Shown piece by piece: positions 10,319-20,522 of a stretch of DNA of 64,000 bases (within the stretch, counting starts at the first letter, position 1; each line of letters opens with the position of its first letter). The stretch is from Allomyces macrogynus ATCC 38327. Lineage: Eukaryota > Blastocladiomycota > Blastocladiomycetes > Blastocladiales > Blastocladiaceae. The notes below the pieces were generated by a model. The model ran no database searches and had not been told where the DNA came from. It saw only the letters and a program-made list of their open reading frames with translations. The stretch is taken from assembly GCA_000151295.1 (NCBI GenBank), contig GG745329.1:2085880-2149879 (forward strand), written 5' to 3'. Made by a program: the position numbers and the translations under genes.

Positions 10319-11326
10319 CTACTGCTGCCCGAGCTGCTTCTGCACTTCGGCGGCAAAGTCCTCCTCGGCCTTTTCAATCCCTTCCCCAACCTCGAACCGC
10401 ACATAATCGCGCACGCTCACTTTGGCCGCGCCCAGGACCTTGGCCACGGTCACGTCCTCGACGCCATCTGCTTGGAAGAAGGGCGTGGCAAAGACAAACG
10501 GTGCCGCATCTAATTCGCGCGGCGTCGGCGGGTTGTATCCGACGACAATCTGCGCGATTTGCCGCGCGAGCTTGGCGTGATCACCCGTCAACTTGGCATC
10601 GCCGTTCGCCTGCAGGACCGCGACTGCCCCCATCTTGCCGAGCCCTTGGTCGCGCAACGCCTTTTCGCCGTGCACGTAGGCGCCCGCGACCTGGTTCTTT
10701 GCGGTCGCGACGAGGGCGCCGCGACGCAGCGTCACGTTTTCGCCAACCTTGCCAATCGTCTCGACGATCGCGTCGCGCACCGACTGCTGCGGCGCCGCGG
10801 CCGCCTCGGCCGTCGCGTCGCGTGCCGGCAACAGCGGCGCCTGCGCGAATTCGGGCACGTTGAGCGCAACGACGGATCCGGTGGTCGTGGCATTCGCGGC
10901 CTCGAGCACGTGGGCGGTCATGGCGAGCCGGTGCACGACGCTCAAAAACAGCGGATTGCGCGCAACAAAGTCGGTCTCGGCATTGACCTCGACCATGGCC
11001 GCGCCCGACGGAGCATCAATCACGCCGACAAGCCCGTCTTTGGCGACACGGCCCTCGACCTTGGCCGCCTTCTTGGCGCCCGTGGCGGCCGCGTGGTCGT
11101 TGAGCCATTGGATGGCGGCGGCCAGATCGTTGTTTGACGCGACGAGCGCCTGCTTGGCGAGCGTGATCGGCACGCCTTCGACGTCCTTGCGCAGCTGGCC
11201 CAGCAGCTTGATGTTGGGCTTGACGGCGGCGGCCGAGTAAGTCCGCGCGGCAGCTGCCGATGCGGCGGCGCGGGCGGGCCGCAGGAGCGCGGCGGAACGG
11301 CGAGCAATGGCGGCCGTGGCGAGCAT
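10319..11326 (-). CDS. TSFM: Mitochondrial translation elongation factor Ts
   Basis: One exon of 335 residues. The first roughly 32 residues are rich in Ala and Arg with no acids, a typical mitochondrial presequence. A UBA-like N-terminal domain follows (IKLLGQLRKDVEGVPI through AAIQWLNDHA, about 39-79). The EF-Ts signature NAETDFVARN (115-124) is intact. The dimerisation/core regions follow, with GENVTLRRG and LARQIAQIVVG. EF-Ts is the nucleotide-exchange factor for mitochondrial EF-Tu. Saccharomyces lacks it, so its presence fits an early-diverging fungus. It is divergent from the protease gene to its right, with about 535 bp between the start codons. Confidence 0.93.
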   Translation of the reverse strand: MLATAAIARRSAALLRPARAAASAAAARTYSAAAVKPNIKLLGQLRKDVEGVPITLAKQALVASNNDLAAAIQWLNDHAAATGAKKAAKVEGRVAKDGLVGVIDAPSGAAMVEVNAETDFVARNPLFLSVVHRLAMTAHVLEAANATTTGSVVALNVPEFAQAPLLPARDATAEAAAAPQQSVRDAIVETIGKVGENVTLRRGALVATAKNQVAGAYVHGEKALRDQGLGKMGAVAVLQANGDAKLTGDHAKLARQIAQIVVGYNPPTPRELDAAPFVFATPFFQADGVEDVTVAKVLGAAKVSVRDYVRFEVGEGIEKAEEDFAAEVQKQLGQQ

Positions 11327-11861
11327 GGTGGTGCGGTTGCTGGTGGACGGGAGCTTGCAACGTGGAGCGCGAACAGCAATCGGAGCAAGCTGGGCAGCGC
11401 GATCAGCGATTGTTGCGATGGCTCCACTTATGTGCGGTGAGAGCGGTCACGCTTGGTGGCGTGATCGCGTCCACCGCACCACATCATGTGCGAACAGCGA
11501 TCACGGCAGCCGCTGAGCTGACCAGCGGCTGACAGCCGACACGACGGCTGCATGCAATCCTTCACCACGACTGTCGCGACGACGCTGACGAGTGACGGCG
11601 GCAAGCTGCGACGCGATCCTACGCGTCTGCCACACGCCTGCCGCACCAGGACTGCTCCGGGCACGCCGCCCTATGCGCGCCGCGTGCCAGCTCGCCATCC
11701 TGAGAAGTCTCGCCACTTCCTCGACGCCGTTCTGCCCTGCCGGTCCCTTCACGGCAACCACGCCCTTCACACCGCTCCTCCCGCCGACGCCGTATTTGAA
11801 CCTCTTGTGCCCGCCGCGCGCGCTCTCCCTGCTCCTCACTCGCGCCGCGACCTTCTCCACC
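11327..11861. promoter_or_regulatory. Divergent promoter region between EF-Ts and the IDE-type protease
   Basis: This holds both 5' flanks. The protease frame is open without a stop back to an ATG at 11592, so part of it could instead encode an N-terminal extension. No TATA box is evident. Confidence 0.4.
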
Positions 11862-14800
11862 ATGTCAACCCCGCCTCGCGCCGTGCCCTACACGGTTCTC
11901 GCCGACACGGCGCAACTACGGCGCCCAGACCTCGACGAGCGTGCCTACCGTCTGATCCGGCTCGACCATTCGGGTTTGACGGCACTCGTCGTTTCGGACC
12001 CCAAGACCGACAAGGCAGCCGCCGCGCTCGACGTGCATGTCGGGCATTACCAGGACCCGGACGACTTGCCGGGGCTCGCGCACTTTGCCGAACATCTGAG
12101 CTTTATGGGCACGAAAAAGTACCCGCGCGAAAATGATTACGGCGATTATTTGGCCAAGCATGGCGGGCACTCGAACGCCTTCACGTCGAATTCGCACACG
12201 AATTACTATTTTGGTGCGTTGATGTTGTTGTTGGCTCCAGCTTGGACAGGATCAACCAGAGAACCAACACACTCCGTGGCGATGGCGGACATAATCGTGT
12301 AGAAGTGCACGCCGACCACCTCGATGGCGCGCTCGACCGGTTCGCGCAATTCTTCCACGCGCCGCTCTTTTCCGAATCCTGCACCGACCGTGAGCTGCGT
12401 GCTGTCGACTCCGAGAACAGCAAGAACCTTCAGGTCGATTTATGGCGGCTCAGCCAGCTGCGCAAGTCGTTGTCGGACCCAAACCACCCGTACCACAAGT
12501 TTGGCACCGGCAATCTCGACACGCTCTGCACGATCCCGGCGCAGCGCGGGATCGACGTGCGCAAGGCCCTGCTCGATTTCCACGACAAATACTACTCGGC
12601 CAACCTGATGCGCGTCGTTGTGCTAGGCAAGGACCCGCTCGACACGCTCACGCAGTGGGTCGTCGACAGATTTGCGCCCGTGCAGTCGACCAATGTGCCC
12701 GTCCCGGCCGACGCGATCACGGCACACCCGTGGGATAACAAGGAACACAATTACGCGGGCCATCTCGTGCGCGCAAAATCGGTCAAGGACACCAAGCAGC
12801 TCGTATTGCGGTGGCGGTTCCCCGCGGCCTACGCGCACTGGCGCGCGAAACCCGACTCGTATCTGTCGCACCTCGTCGGGCACGAGGGCCAAGGGTCGCT
12901 GCTCTCGCTGCTCAAACACAAGGGGTGGGCGACCGACCTGTCGGCGGGAGCCGAAGGTGTCGGGCACGCGTTTGATTTCTTCAGCGTCACGGTCGTCCTG
13001 ACCGAGTCGGGGTTTGCGCAGTGGCACGACGTAGTCGCGGCTGTCTACCAGTACCTGGCCGTGTTGCGGCAGGCGCGTCCCTTGCCAAAGTGGATCCACG
13101 ACGAGTTGCAAGTCATGGCCGATATCCGGTTCCGGTTCCAGGAATTGGGGTCGGTCTCGAGCTGGGCGTCGCGCATGGCCGGGCTGATGCAAAAGCCGCA
13201 AGTCCCACCAGAACTCGTGCTCGCCGCGTCGACGCTCGTCTTGGATTGGCGCCCAGAGTTGATTGAGCAGGGGCTCGATGCGCTGCTCACCAAGGACCCG
13301 CTCGTCATGCTGACCGCGCCGGCGTTTGGCGAGTCGTGGGTGCCGTCGGCCAAGGAAAAGTGGTACGGGACAGAGTACTCGGTCGAGAAGCTCGACACGG
13401 CGCGGTTCGACCATTGGCGTGCTCAGACCCCCGATGTGGCGCTGTCCTTGCCGGCACCGAACGCGCTCCTGCCCAAGAACTTGGACGTGGTGCGGCACAC
13501 GACCAAGCAGCCGCACCCGCACCTGATCAAGAACACGCCGCTCGTCCGGTGCTGGGCGCAGGTGGACGATACGTTCTTTGTCCCGCGCGCGTCTCTCGCC
13601 GTGCGGTTCAAGACGCCCGTCATCAATGCGAGCCCGCGGCACTATGTCCTCACAGAACTGCTCGTCGAGTACGTCGAGGACGTGCTCAACGAGGACAGCT
13701 ACAACGCGCACCTCGCGGGCCTGTCGTCGAGTATTTCCATGGGCCCAGACGCCGTGCGCATCAGCCTGTACGGTTTCGCTGATAACCTCGACGTGCTCCT
13801 GCTCAAGATGGTCGACGCCCTGCTCGACCCGCGCAAGATCGCTGCCGTATTTGACCGGCTGCACCGCAACAAGCTGCGGCGGCTGCGTAACTGGGACCTC
13901 GAGGCGCCCTACCAGCACGCCATGTTCGACTTGCACGTCGCCCTCGAGGAAACCGTCTGGTCCCCAACCGACCGGCGCGCAGCCATCGAAATCGTGACCG
14001 CCGCTGACGTGGCCTCCCATGCACGCTCCTGGCTCGCGTCCGGGCTGCTCGTCGAATCCTACCTGCTTGGCAACGTGCCGAGCGACAAGTACCTCACGTG
14101 GATGGACGCTGTCGTGACCCGGATCCAGACCGCCGTGCCCACGATCCTGCCGCTCACGCCGCACCAGCGCACGGCGCGCCGCGCCGTGCACTTGCCCGTC
14201 GGCAACGCCGTCGCGTCGCGCGCCGTGACCCACGCGCAGAACGTGAACTCGGCCGTCGACTGGTACGTGCAGGTCGGTCCCGCGACCGACTACAAAGCGC
14301 GCGTTCTCGCGGGGCTCGTCGTGCACCTTGCGCGTGAGCCGGCGTTCAATATGCTCCGCACGCAGAGGCAGCTCGGGTACCTGGTCTTCACGGACGTGCG
14401 GCGGCAGGCGAACACTGTCGGCGTGCGCGTGCTCGTGCAGTCTGAGTACTCGCCGGCGCACGTGGAGGAGTGTATCGAGGCGTTTTGGCGCGATTGGGGG
14501 AGGGATACGTTGCCCAAGATCGCGGCCGACGAGTGGGCGCGACATGTCGGCGTGTATGTGGATGGGTTGCTCGAGAAACCCAAGAACCTCGCGCAGGTGT
14601 CGGCCAGGATGTGGGGCGCCGTCGCGTCGGATCTCTACGACTTTGATTCGCGCGAGCAGATGGCGGCGATCGCGAGGGGGGTCGGGCTGGCGGAGGTGGT
14701 TGCGTTTGTCGCCACGCATCTCGCGCCGTCGAGCCCGGGAAGGCGCAAGCTAGCGGTGCATTTGGTGTCGCAGGTGCCGAGCAAACAGGTGCCCGACACG

Positions 14801-14911
14801 GACGAGGCGCGGGTCGACGTGACGGTTGCGATGCCGACGGTCGAGATTGTGGATGTCGTCGAGTGGAAGTCGAGGCAGGCGTTGCTGCCGACGGCCATGG
14901 TGAAGCTGTAA
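11862..14911 (+). CDS. STE23: Insulin-degrading-enzyme-type M16 zinc metallopeptidase (Ste23/IDE)
   Basis: Two exons (11862-12213 and 12303-14911) separated by an 89-nt GT-AG intron encode 986 residues, matching the roughly 1000-residue IDE family. The inverted zinc motif HXXEH appears as HFAEH (residues 74-78), within GLAHFAEHLSFMGTKKYP. The second exon carries the tandem catalytically silent M16 repeats, and the C-terminal RQLGYLVFTDVRRQANTVGVRV is typical of IDE. Such enzymes degrade small amyloidogenic or signalling peptides, and in yeast take part in pheromone processing. ATG at 11862 has a good context (CCACCATG). Upstream in-frame ATGs (11592 and 11673) would add a Ser/Leu/Arg-rich leader that could target a mitochondrial isoform; sequence alone does not decide. 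Confidence 0.92.
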
Positions 14912-15561
14912 AGGGACCCGCAGCGAGCGAGCGTGGGTGGAGAGTGTTTGCAAATCCGTGCTTCTGCATTTGTTGTTGATCGTTGGCCTGAGCGAGGCTC
15001 TGGATGATGTTGTGGATACATAAATTTGATGCAAAAAAGTCTGGCCATGGGCCAGGCCCCAAAGTATCCGACAACGACAGAAGCATGACACCATGTATCT
15101 ACTCCCTGCAAAACCACCCTAACAAGTGCACGTCCGCGCTCTCCACCGGAATTCATGACCATCAAGCTTGTGGGCTCGGGCCGCGAGTCGACCGTCCTCG
15201 TCCACCCGCTGCTGCCGCGTCGTCTTGAAAGCCACGCGCCACGAATCGACGAACGGCACACAAGCTCTCGCCGCGGCGAATGGCGAGATCGTCGACTGAG
15301 GCATCAAGAGCAAGGCGGACGATGACGCCGAGACGATGACGTCGAGACGATGACGCCGAGACGTCGGGCAAGACACGACGCCGAGACGATCAGTGTCATG
15401 TCGTATGCTCATGCTCGCTTCCGGACACGATCCTGACACCCGATGCTGAAGGGACGAGGAAGACCTGAGCCGCCGAGACCATGCCACACCCTTGCCGGCG
15501 CGGTCCTGCTGTCGCGGTCGCGCGCATACGCCGTGGAAGCTGTCGCGCCGACACGAGCGAT
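14912..15561. other. Intergenic region with short tandem repeats
   Basis: This is the 3' flank of the protease gene up to the outer edge of the palindrome's left arm. A degenerate 15-nt tandem repeat (units like GACGATGACGCCGAG) runs about 15316-15390. No convincing gene was seen. Confidence 0.5.
15316..15390 (+). repeat. Degenerate 15-nt tandem repeat
   Basis: About four to five units related to GACGATGACGCCGAG, with C/T variants and one interruption (TCGGGCAAGACAC). It lies just outside the large palindrome and is not part of a recognisable gene. Confidence 0.7.
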
Positions 15562-15568
15562 CGCGCCG

Positions 15569-15575
15569 TATAAAA
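15569..15575 (+). promoter_or_regulatory. TATA box of the left-arm secreted-protein gene
   Basis: TATAAAA lies 141 bp upstream of the chosen ATG (15710). The same element is present at the matching place in the right arm (minus strand, 23648-23642), so the duplication copied the core promoter but not the sequence upstream of it. Confidence 0.6.
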
Positions 15576-15709
15576 CCCACGCCGCGCCCGTCGCTCCAAC
15601 CCGGCAGCCGCAGCTCGCTCGCTCACGCATCTCCTCTCCTCTCTCCTCCGCTCCGGTCCAAGTCGCGATCACGCTCTACTCGACTCGACTCGCGCTCGAC
15701 TGCCCGACC

Positions 15710-17002
15710 ATGTCCCGCACGCCCGCTCCCGCGCCGCGCCGCCGCCCGCTCCTCGCGGCGTTTGCTGCGGCCGCCGTCCTTGTTGCGCTCGCAGCCCTGC
15801 TCGTGGGTCCCGGTCGCGAGTCGGCCGTGATTGCGCGCCCGATTGCTGCGCCGGTCGCCGCTGTCGACGGCCCGGGTTTCTTCTTTGCCCCACACCACGT
15901 CAAGCGCGACGACGCCCAGGTGCTCGGTGCCGCTCCCGAGAACGGCGGCACAGAGGCCGCGCAGGACGAGATTGACGCGGGCGACGAGGCCGACGCGCTC
16001 GATGCCGCGGCGGCCGGCGACGACCAGGAGGCGCTCGACGACCAGGAGGATATCGACGATGCCGAGGCGCTCGACGACAAGGATCTCGCCGAGGTCGCCG
16101 ACGACGAGGACGCGTCGCTCGACGCGCAGGCGCGCCGTCGCGGCGGTCGCGGCAAGGCGCGCGGTCATCACCGCGGTCGTCGTGGCAAGGGCAAGTCGCA
16201 CCGGCGCCGTCGTCGTCGTCGTGGCGGCAAAAAGTCGCACCGCCGCGGCAAGAGCAAGAAGCCGGTCGCGCGCAAGCACAAGCTCATGAAGAAGAAGAAG
16301 AAGGTGACGACCGTCACGGCCACGGTCACGCAGACGGTCTCGCCGCCGCCGGCGCCGTCGCCGCCCGAGACGAGCGAGGTTCCCGCGCCCACGGAGACGA
16401 GCGAAGTCCCGGCGCCCACGGAAACGAGCGAGGTGCCGACCGAGGGCCCGACCGAGGCGCCCACCGAGGCTCCCGCGCCGACCGAGACCGAGACCGAGAC
16501 CGAGGCTCCCACGCCGACCGAGACCGAGACCGAGGCTCCCGCTCCGACTGAGACCGAGACCGAGGGACCCGTGCCGACCGAGACTGAAGGGCCCGCGACG
16601 ACGGAAACCGAAGCACCCGCGCCGACCGAGACGAGCGAAGTGCCGACGCCGCCCGAGACGACCGAAACCGAAACCGAGGCCCCGACGACCGAAGTGCCGG
16701 CGCCGACTGAAACGAGCGAGGCGCCGGCGACCATGACCAAGATCAAGAAGGGCCGCAAGAAGCACGGCAAGAAGGGCAAGAAGCACGGCAAGAAGGGCAA
16801 GCACGGCCACAAGAAGTACGGCAAAAAGCACCGGCTCTATGCGCGCCAAAACGACGACGACGGCACGCCCGAGCCGACGCCCGAGCCGACGCCCGAGCCG
16901 ACGCCCGAGCCGACGCCCGAGCCGACGCCCGAGCCGACGCCCGAGCCGACGCCCGAGCCGACGCCCGAGCCGACCGAGACGCTCCCGCTGCGGCTCGCGT
17001 GA
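15710..17002 (+). CDS. Secreted or wall-associated Lys/Thr/Pro/Glu-rich repeat protein
   Basis: A 430-codon open frame from ATG 15710. The N-terminus has an Arg-rich start and a hydrophobic helix (about residues 13-30, LLAAFAAAAVLVALAALLV), read as a signal peptide or anchor. A Lys-Arg pair before acidic sequence (HVKR/DDA, about residue 66) looks like a Kex2 processing site. Next come an Asp/Ala-rich acidic segment, a very basic Arg/Lys/His block (about 140-200), PTETSEVPA and TETEAP repeats, a second Lys/Gly/His block (KKHGKKGKK) and nine PEPT units near the C-terminus. There is no catalytic domain. Alternating acidic, basic and Thr/Pro blocks suggest an O-glycosylated, polyelectrolyte-like wall or matrix protein; this is inference. 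A damaged copy lies in the right arm. Confidence 0.7.
   Translation: MSRTPAPAPRRRPLLAAFAAAAVLVALAALLVGPGRESAVIARPIAAPVAAVDGPGFFFAPHHVKRDDAQVLGAAPENGGTEAAQDEIDAGDEADALDAAAAGDDQEALDDQEDIDDAEALDDKDLAEVADDEDASLDAQARRRGGRGKARGHHRGRRGKGKSHRRRRRRRGGKKSHRRGKSKKPVARKHKLMKKKKKVTTVTATVTQTVSPPPAPSPPETSEVPAPTETSEVPAPTETSEVPTEGPTEAPTEAPAPTETETETEAPTPTETETEAPAPTETETEGPVPTETEGPATTETEAPAPTETSEVPTPPETTETETEAPTTEVPAPTETSEAPATMTKIKKGRKKHGKKGKKHGKKGKHGHKKYGKKHRLYARQNDDDGTPEPTPEPTPEPTPEPTPEPTPEPTPEPTPEPTPEPTETLPLRLA
16866..16973 (+). repeat. 12-bp coding tandem repeat (Pro-Glu-Pro-Thr)
   Basis: Nine near-perfect copies of ACGCCCGAGCCG encode PEPT units at the end of the secreted protein. The array lies inside the 336-nt stretch missing from the right-arm copy. 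Confidence 0.85.
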
Positions 17003-19026
17003 AGGTCGTAACTCGCGTCGGTCGGTCGCGCTTGCTGGGTGGTGATGCCGCGCCAGTCCTTTTCATTTGTCTCTGTTTACCCACTCATTTCCTTTTCGCT
17101 GCTCGAGTCTTGCTGCGTTCCCCTCCCCGCTCGCACTCTGATTCCCTCCTGACACGCTCATTTCCATTCCATTCTTACTTGTTGTTTGCTGAAATCCATG
17201 GCTGTCGATGATACCCCTCCACCCATGTTCGAGTATGAAATATGAATGAAAACCGTCAGTTCTCCTTGATCCGCTTGTCATGTCGACCGACTTTGGTGCC
17301 GCTCGACCCCATAGCTCTTGACCACGCGTCGCCACGGGCCACCAACAGCGCCAAAGTATGAGCCAGAACAGATTCAAACCGTTTCCACCTCTTCGTCATT
17401 TCTTCACCTCGCCGCGTACCGCCATATTGTTCATCGTGACTGCGGCAGCAGTGCCGACAATCGACGTCCAGCGCGAGCGACGTTGAATTCCTTGCTCATT
17501 GCTCGATGCCTGCTCGTTTCTTACCTCCCAAGCAAAAGACAAGCGGAAAATGAACCGCGGTCGTGCTTGCAAAACGTACACATCGGCTTGCTCAACTCAC
17601 ACACGAACATGAGAATCGTGCCATAGTGAGGAATAGCAGAGGGCATCTCGAGTGCTCATGAAGCTGGGCCCATCGTCAAGTTCTAGGGCCAAGAACCAGC
17701 TGGTACTGTTGACTAAGTCCGCAAAACTGTACAAGTTATCGAAGGCTTCAATGCTTCACGATCCCAAAGTACTACAACCGCCCATTGTGCCCCATTCTTG
17801 CACAGTGGTGCTCACAAATTCATTTTTCGCACGCAAATCTGTATGGTGTTTGACCAAACGACATGATGTCTGAACCGGGAACCAAGATGGTCACATGCGT
17901 CAAAGCCACAGTTGCTTCATAAATGAAATTTAAGCACGCCACTCGTGCACCTTCACCATCCATCCCATTGTGCAGCAATGCTGATCGCAAGCTTGGCACG
18001 TACTCAATTTCATAGGTGTTGCTTCAAGTTGCAAATCCGTTCTCACAAATGCATCATGGCCATCCCATGTTGTGACCCCTAGATCCGGGTCATTTCTGTG
18101 TTTGGGCAAGATGCTTGATCACAAGTCGCTTTTGAAAACTTGTGCATTTGGAGAAGCATGAAGACCTAAAATGCAATACACTATATATAAACACATTATG
18201 ACAAACAAGCGCGCATCAACAATCAGAGCGTGTGTGTTGTGTAGGATGCACTGAAGCAAGTGCACTGACAATGGCCAAAAACAAATCAGGCGATTTGAAA
18301 GCCACTTTGAGCATCTGTCACATCAAGGATAATGTTGAGGCTTGACATCTGGGCTGTGACGCTGCGCATTGCTGTACCAACAGTCTTCAACAACCCACTT
18401 GACAATCAGCACCAAGGCACATGCTTGTTGTTGTGGGAGTCGTCAATCTGCATGGCAAACTCTGTGCAGCAGTACTCCTTGATCATTTGGAGAAACCTGA
18501 GACACTGTAGGTGCAAGTTGATGCATGGGAGCTCAAACGCGCCAACCTCCAATATGCCACACATGTAGACACATGACCTTTTCCAACTTGAGGTCATGCA
18601 TGCTGTTACACAGGGCAGCAATGACTTTTGGCGTCAACTTGTAAGGCTCAGCCAGCATTGGCAACATTGGTACCACAAAATGTTGGTTTCCAGTTCAATC
18701 AAGGAGCAACAAGGAGACAGAGCAATTTGCAGTGAAGTCACCCACAACCTGGTTGATCCTGGACATGAGCTTCTCCAACTGTCCCAGAGGCATGGCTGTC
18801 GAGTATGCATGCTGTGCCAGTCATGGAAGAGCAGCGTCGTGTACATGGGCTGTTTGAGCAGCCACTCACCACCACATGACAGTTGCATCGCCACAAGAGA
18901 CTGCATTGCATGACTGAGCAGGGATGCTGGCAATGGTGTTGTGATTGACATGCTTCACATCAGGTTGAACGATTTGACACGATCCTTGGGCGTGTCAGGC
19001 TCACAGCCAGCAAACAAGTTCTTGCG
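17003..19026. mobile_element. CpG-depleted, degenerate mobile-element-like DNA (left arm)
   Basis: About 2 kb without a credible gene, with base composition unlike its surroundings. CpG becomes rare from about 17640: lines 18601-18960 contain only 5 CpG in 360 nt while TG and CA are abundant, whereas flanking genes are CpG-dense. Read on the minus strand, short frames interrupted by stops give protein-like fragments (for example LEKLMSRINQVVGDF and the segment around VKWVVEDCWYSNAQRH). The last is about 70% identical in DNA to a better preserved open frame at 31980-32153, so this is a dispersed repeat. Transposase class is not identifiable by eye. Confidence 0.6.
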
Positions 19027-20522
19027 GCAGTATACAGCCACAAACAAGTCCATATCCAGCCACTTTAAGTTATTTCCCTGGTTGTACACATAGGCGTGAC
19101 ATATGCCATGTACAAGTGTGACCCATACACAAGGATGTGCAAGGGCACACATGGTTCCACAACTGCATCATTGTTGGCCTGCTGGAGCTTGTAATGAGCA
19201 GCGTGATAGCATAGAGCGGATTCACGAAAATCGGGTCCATCTTGGCGAGCTTGGCCTTGGCAACATGCACCACGTCCAAGGACATTCTTGTCACCAGTGC
19301 TGCAGCCACTGGCTCAATCTTGCCATCATGGCAATCAGCCCAGGTCTCCTAGATGTATCCACATGCTAGGACAATATCTTTGAACACACGATTTGCAGCA
19401 AGCACTTGCACCATGATATCCTGACCTGGCTCATACATGCTGCATGTTGGTCTTGCTGAGTTGGTTGTCTTCAACCCAACTCTTCAAGTGGTGACAGATT
19501 GGTGCTGTGCATGGGCTCACCCAACTCATCAGCATCATTGTCATGTATGGCATCATGCTCAGTGACACATGCTGACTGGACTGCACCCATTCTCACGCTT
19601 GTGCTCATGGACCACAGCAGCACCAAAATCCCAATGATGCACTTGAGCATGCCAATGAAATACTCGTGTTTCGCATCTTTGTCAGCCACATCAGCTGACA
19701 AGATGTCCTGGAACCACTTGGCACACGCCTGGCATGATTTAATTGCACATGTTGCCCACATCAGGACCTTGGTTAGGACCACAGCATGTGCATCAGTGAT
19801 AAACTGAGCCAACTTGGTAAAATCACTCATCTGCACAACAATAGGTGATGGTGCTGCCAGAGCGCCTGTGGATGTGGACATGTCAGCAGTTGATGGCATT
19901 GTGATCACAGTTGCTCCTGACATCATTGACATCACAGCCTGCTGCTACTCTTCTTGCGCTTGGCCCCATGCAGCATAGGCACCAGCTGTGCGAGCTTCTT
20001 CTTGACAGGTTTGAAAGGCGGCTTGGGCAGCAATACTGGAGTTGATGCCAGCATCATGATGCTATGCTGTAACCAAGCAATGCTGCTTTTGCTGTGATCC
20101 AGGTCATGAGACGGTTGTATCAGCCTTGTATTGATGGCCACTGTCAAGGAGAGATTTCAGCAGTTGGGGCCCAGCATTGGTGGCTGCAGCATTGGTGCCA
20201 GGTGGACGTGATGCTTGCATGCTGGCTGCTGTCAAATATTGGTTTGAGCACAGCAACTGAAATGCAACTTGTTGTGGTTCAACAGCAGGTAAGTGAAGAC
20301 TGGTTTGGCAACAGTGCCCGAATTTGTTTGATTGGTTATTTGTTGCTTGGAGTTGGTGACAGCTACAAGAGGCCTCAAGCAGCTTCAAGATGAGAGGCTG
20401 AGTGACAAACATCACATGCATGGGCCATAATAATTGACAGTGGGTCAATGCTTCATGAGCACTCCCTTTTGCCCTCTGCCATTCTGGTCCCATTCTCCTG
20501 CGCATTGTGAGATGGCCAACAT
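19027..20522. other. Unique spacer at the centre of the palindrome
   Basis: 1496 bp not duplicated between the arms, also CpG-poor. Minus-strand open frames (154 codons at 19935-19471; 71 codons at 20147-19932) are full of Met, Ser and Cys codons made from CA/TG-rich DNA and resemble nothing known. The minus-strand frame 19152-18955 runs uninterrupted across the left junction, whereas the sequence breaks at the right junction. This suggests that spacer and left arm are the original contiguous piece. Confidence 0.5.

Larger units (their letters stand above)
15562..19026 (+). repeat. Left arm of a large inverted duplication
   Basis: This 3465-bp segment reappears inverted at 20523-23655. From 17003 to 19026, matched landmarks have a constant coordinate sum of 39549, meaning no indel over about 2 kb, and the compared translations are identical letter for letter. 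Outer identity begins at CGCGCCGTATAAAA (15562), just upstream of the TATA box of the secreted-protein gene. Inner identity stops after CTTGCG at 19026. The arm holds one GC-rich gene and about 2 kb of CpG-poor noncoding DNA. Confidence 0.95.

Noticed and set aside
12623..14719. 698-codon open frame antisense to the IDE-type protease
   Set aside because: It is a GC-driven shadow: Arg/His/Val-rich, no domain, and the sense strand encodes a complete M16 protease with conserved motifs.
17063..18951. Several 70-105-codon open frames in the palindrome arms, each present twice
   Set aside because: Their duplication simply follows the inverted repeat. They overlap on both strands, lack coding character and sit in CpG-decayed DNA.
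19471..19935. 154-codon minus-strand frame in the spacer, considered as a gene
   Set aside because: Composition (Met, Ser, Cys, His from CA/TG-rich DNA) looks like decayed repeat, no homology is recognised and flanking frames are broken; kept only as part of the spacer description.
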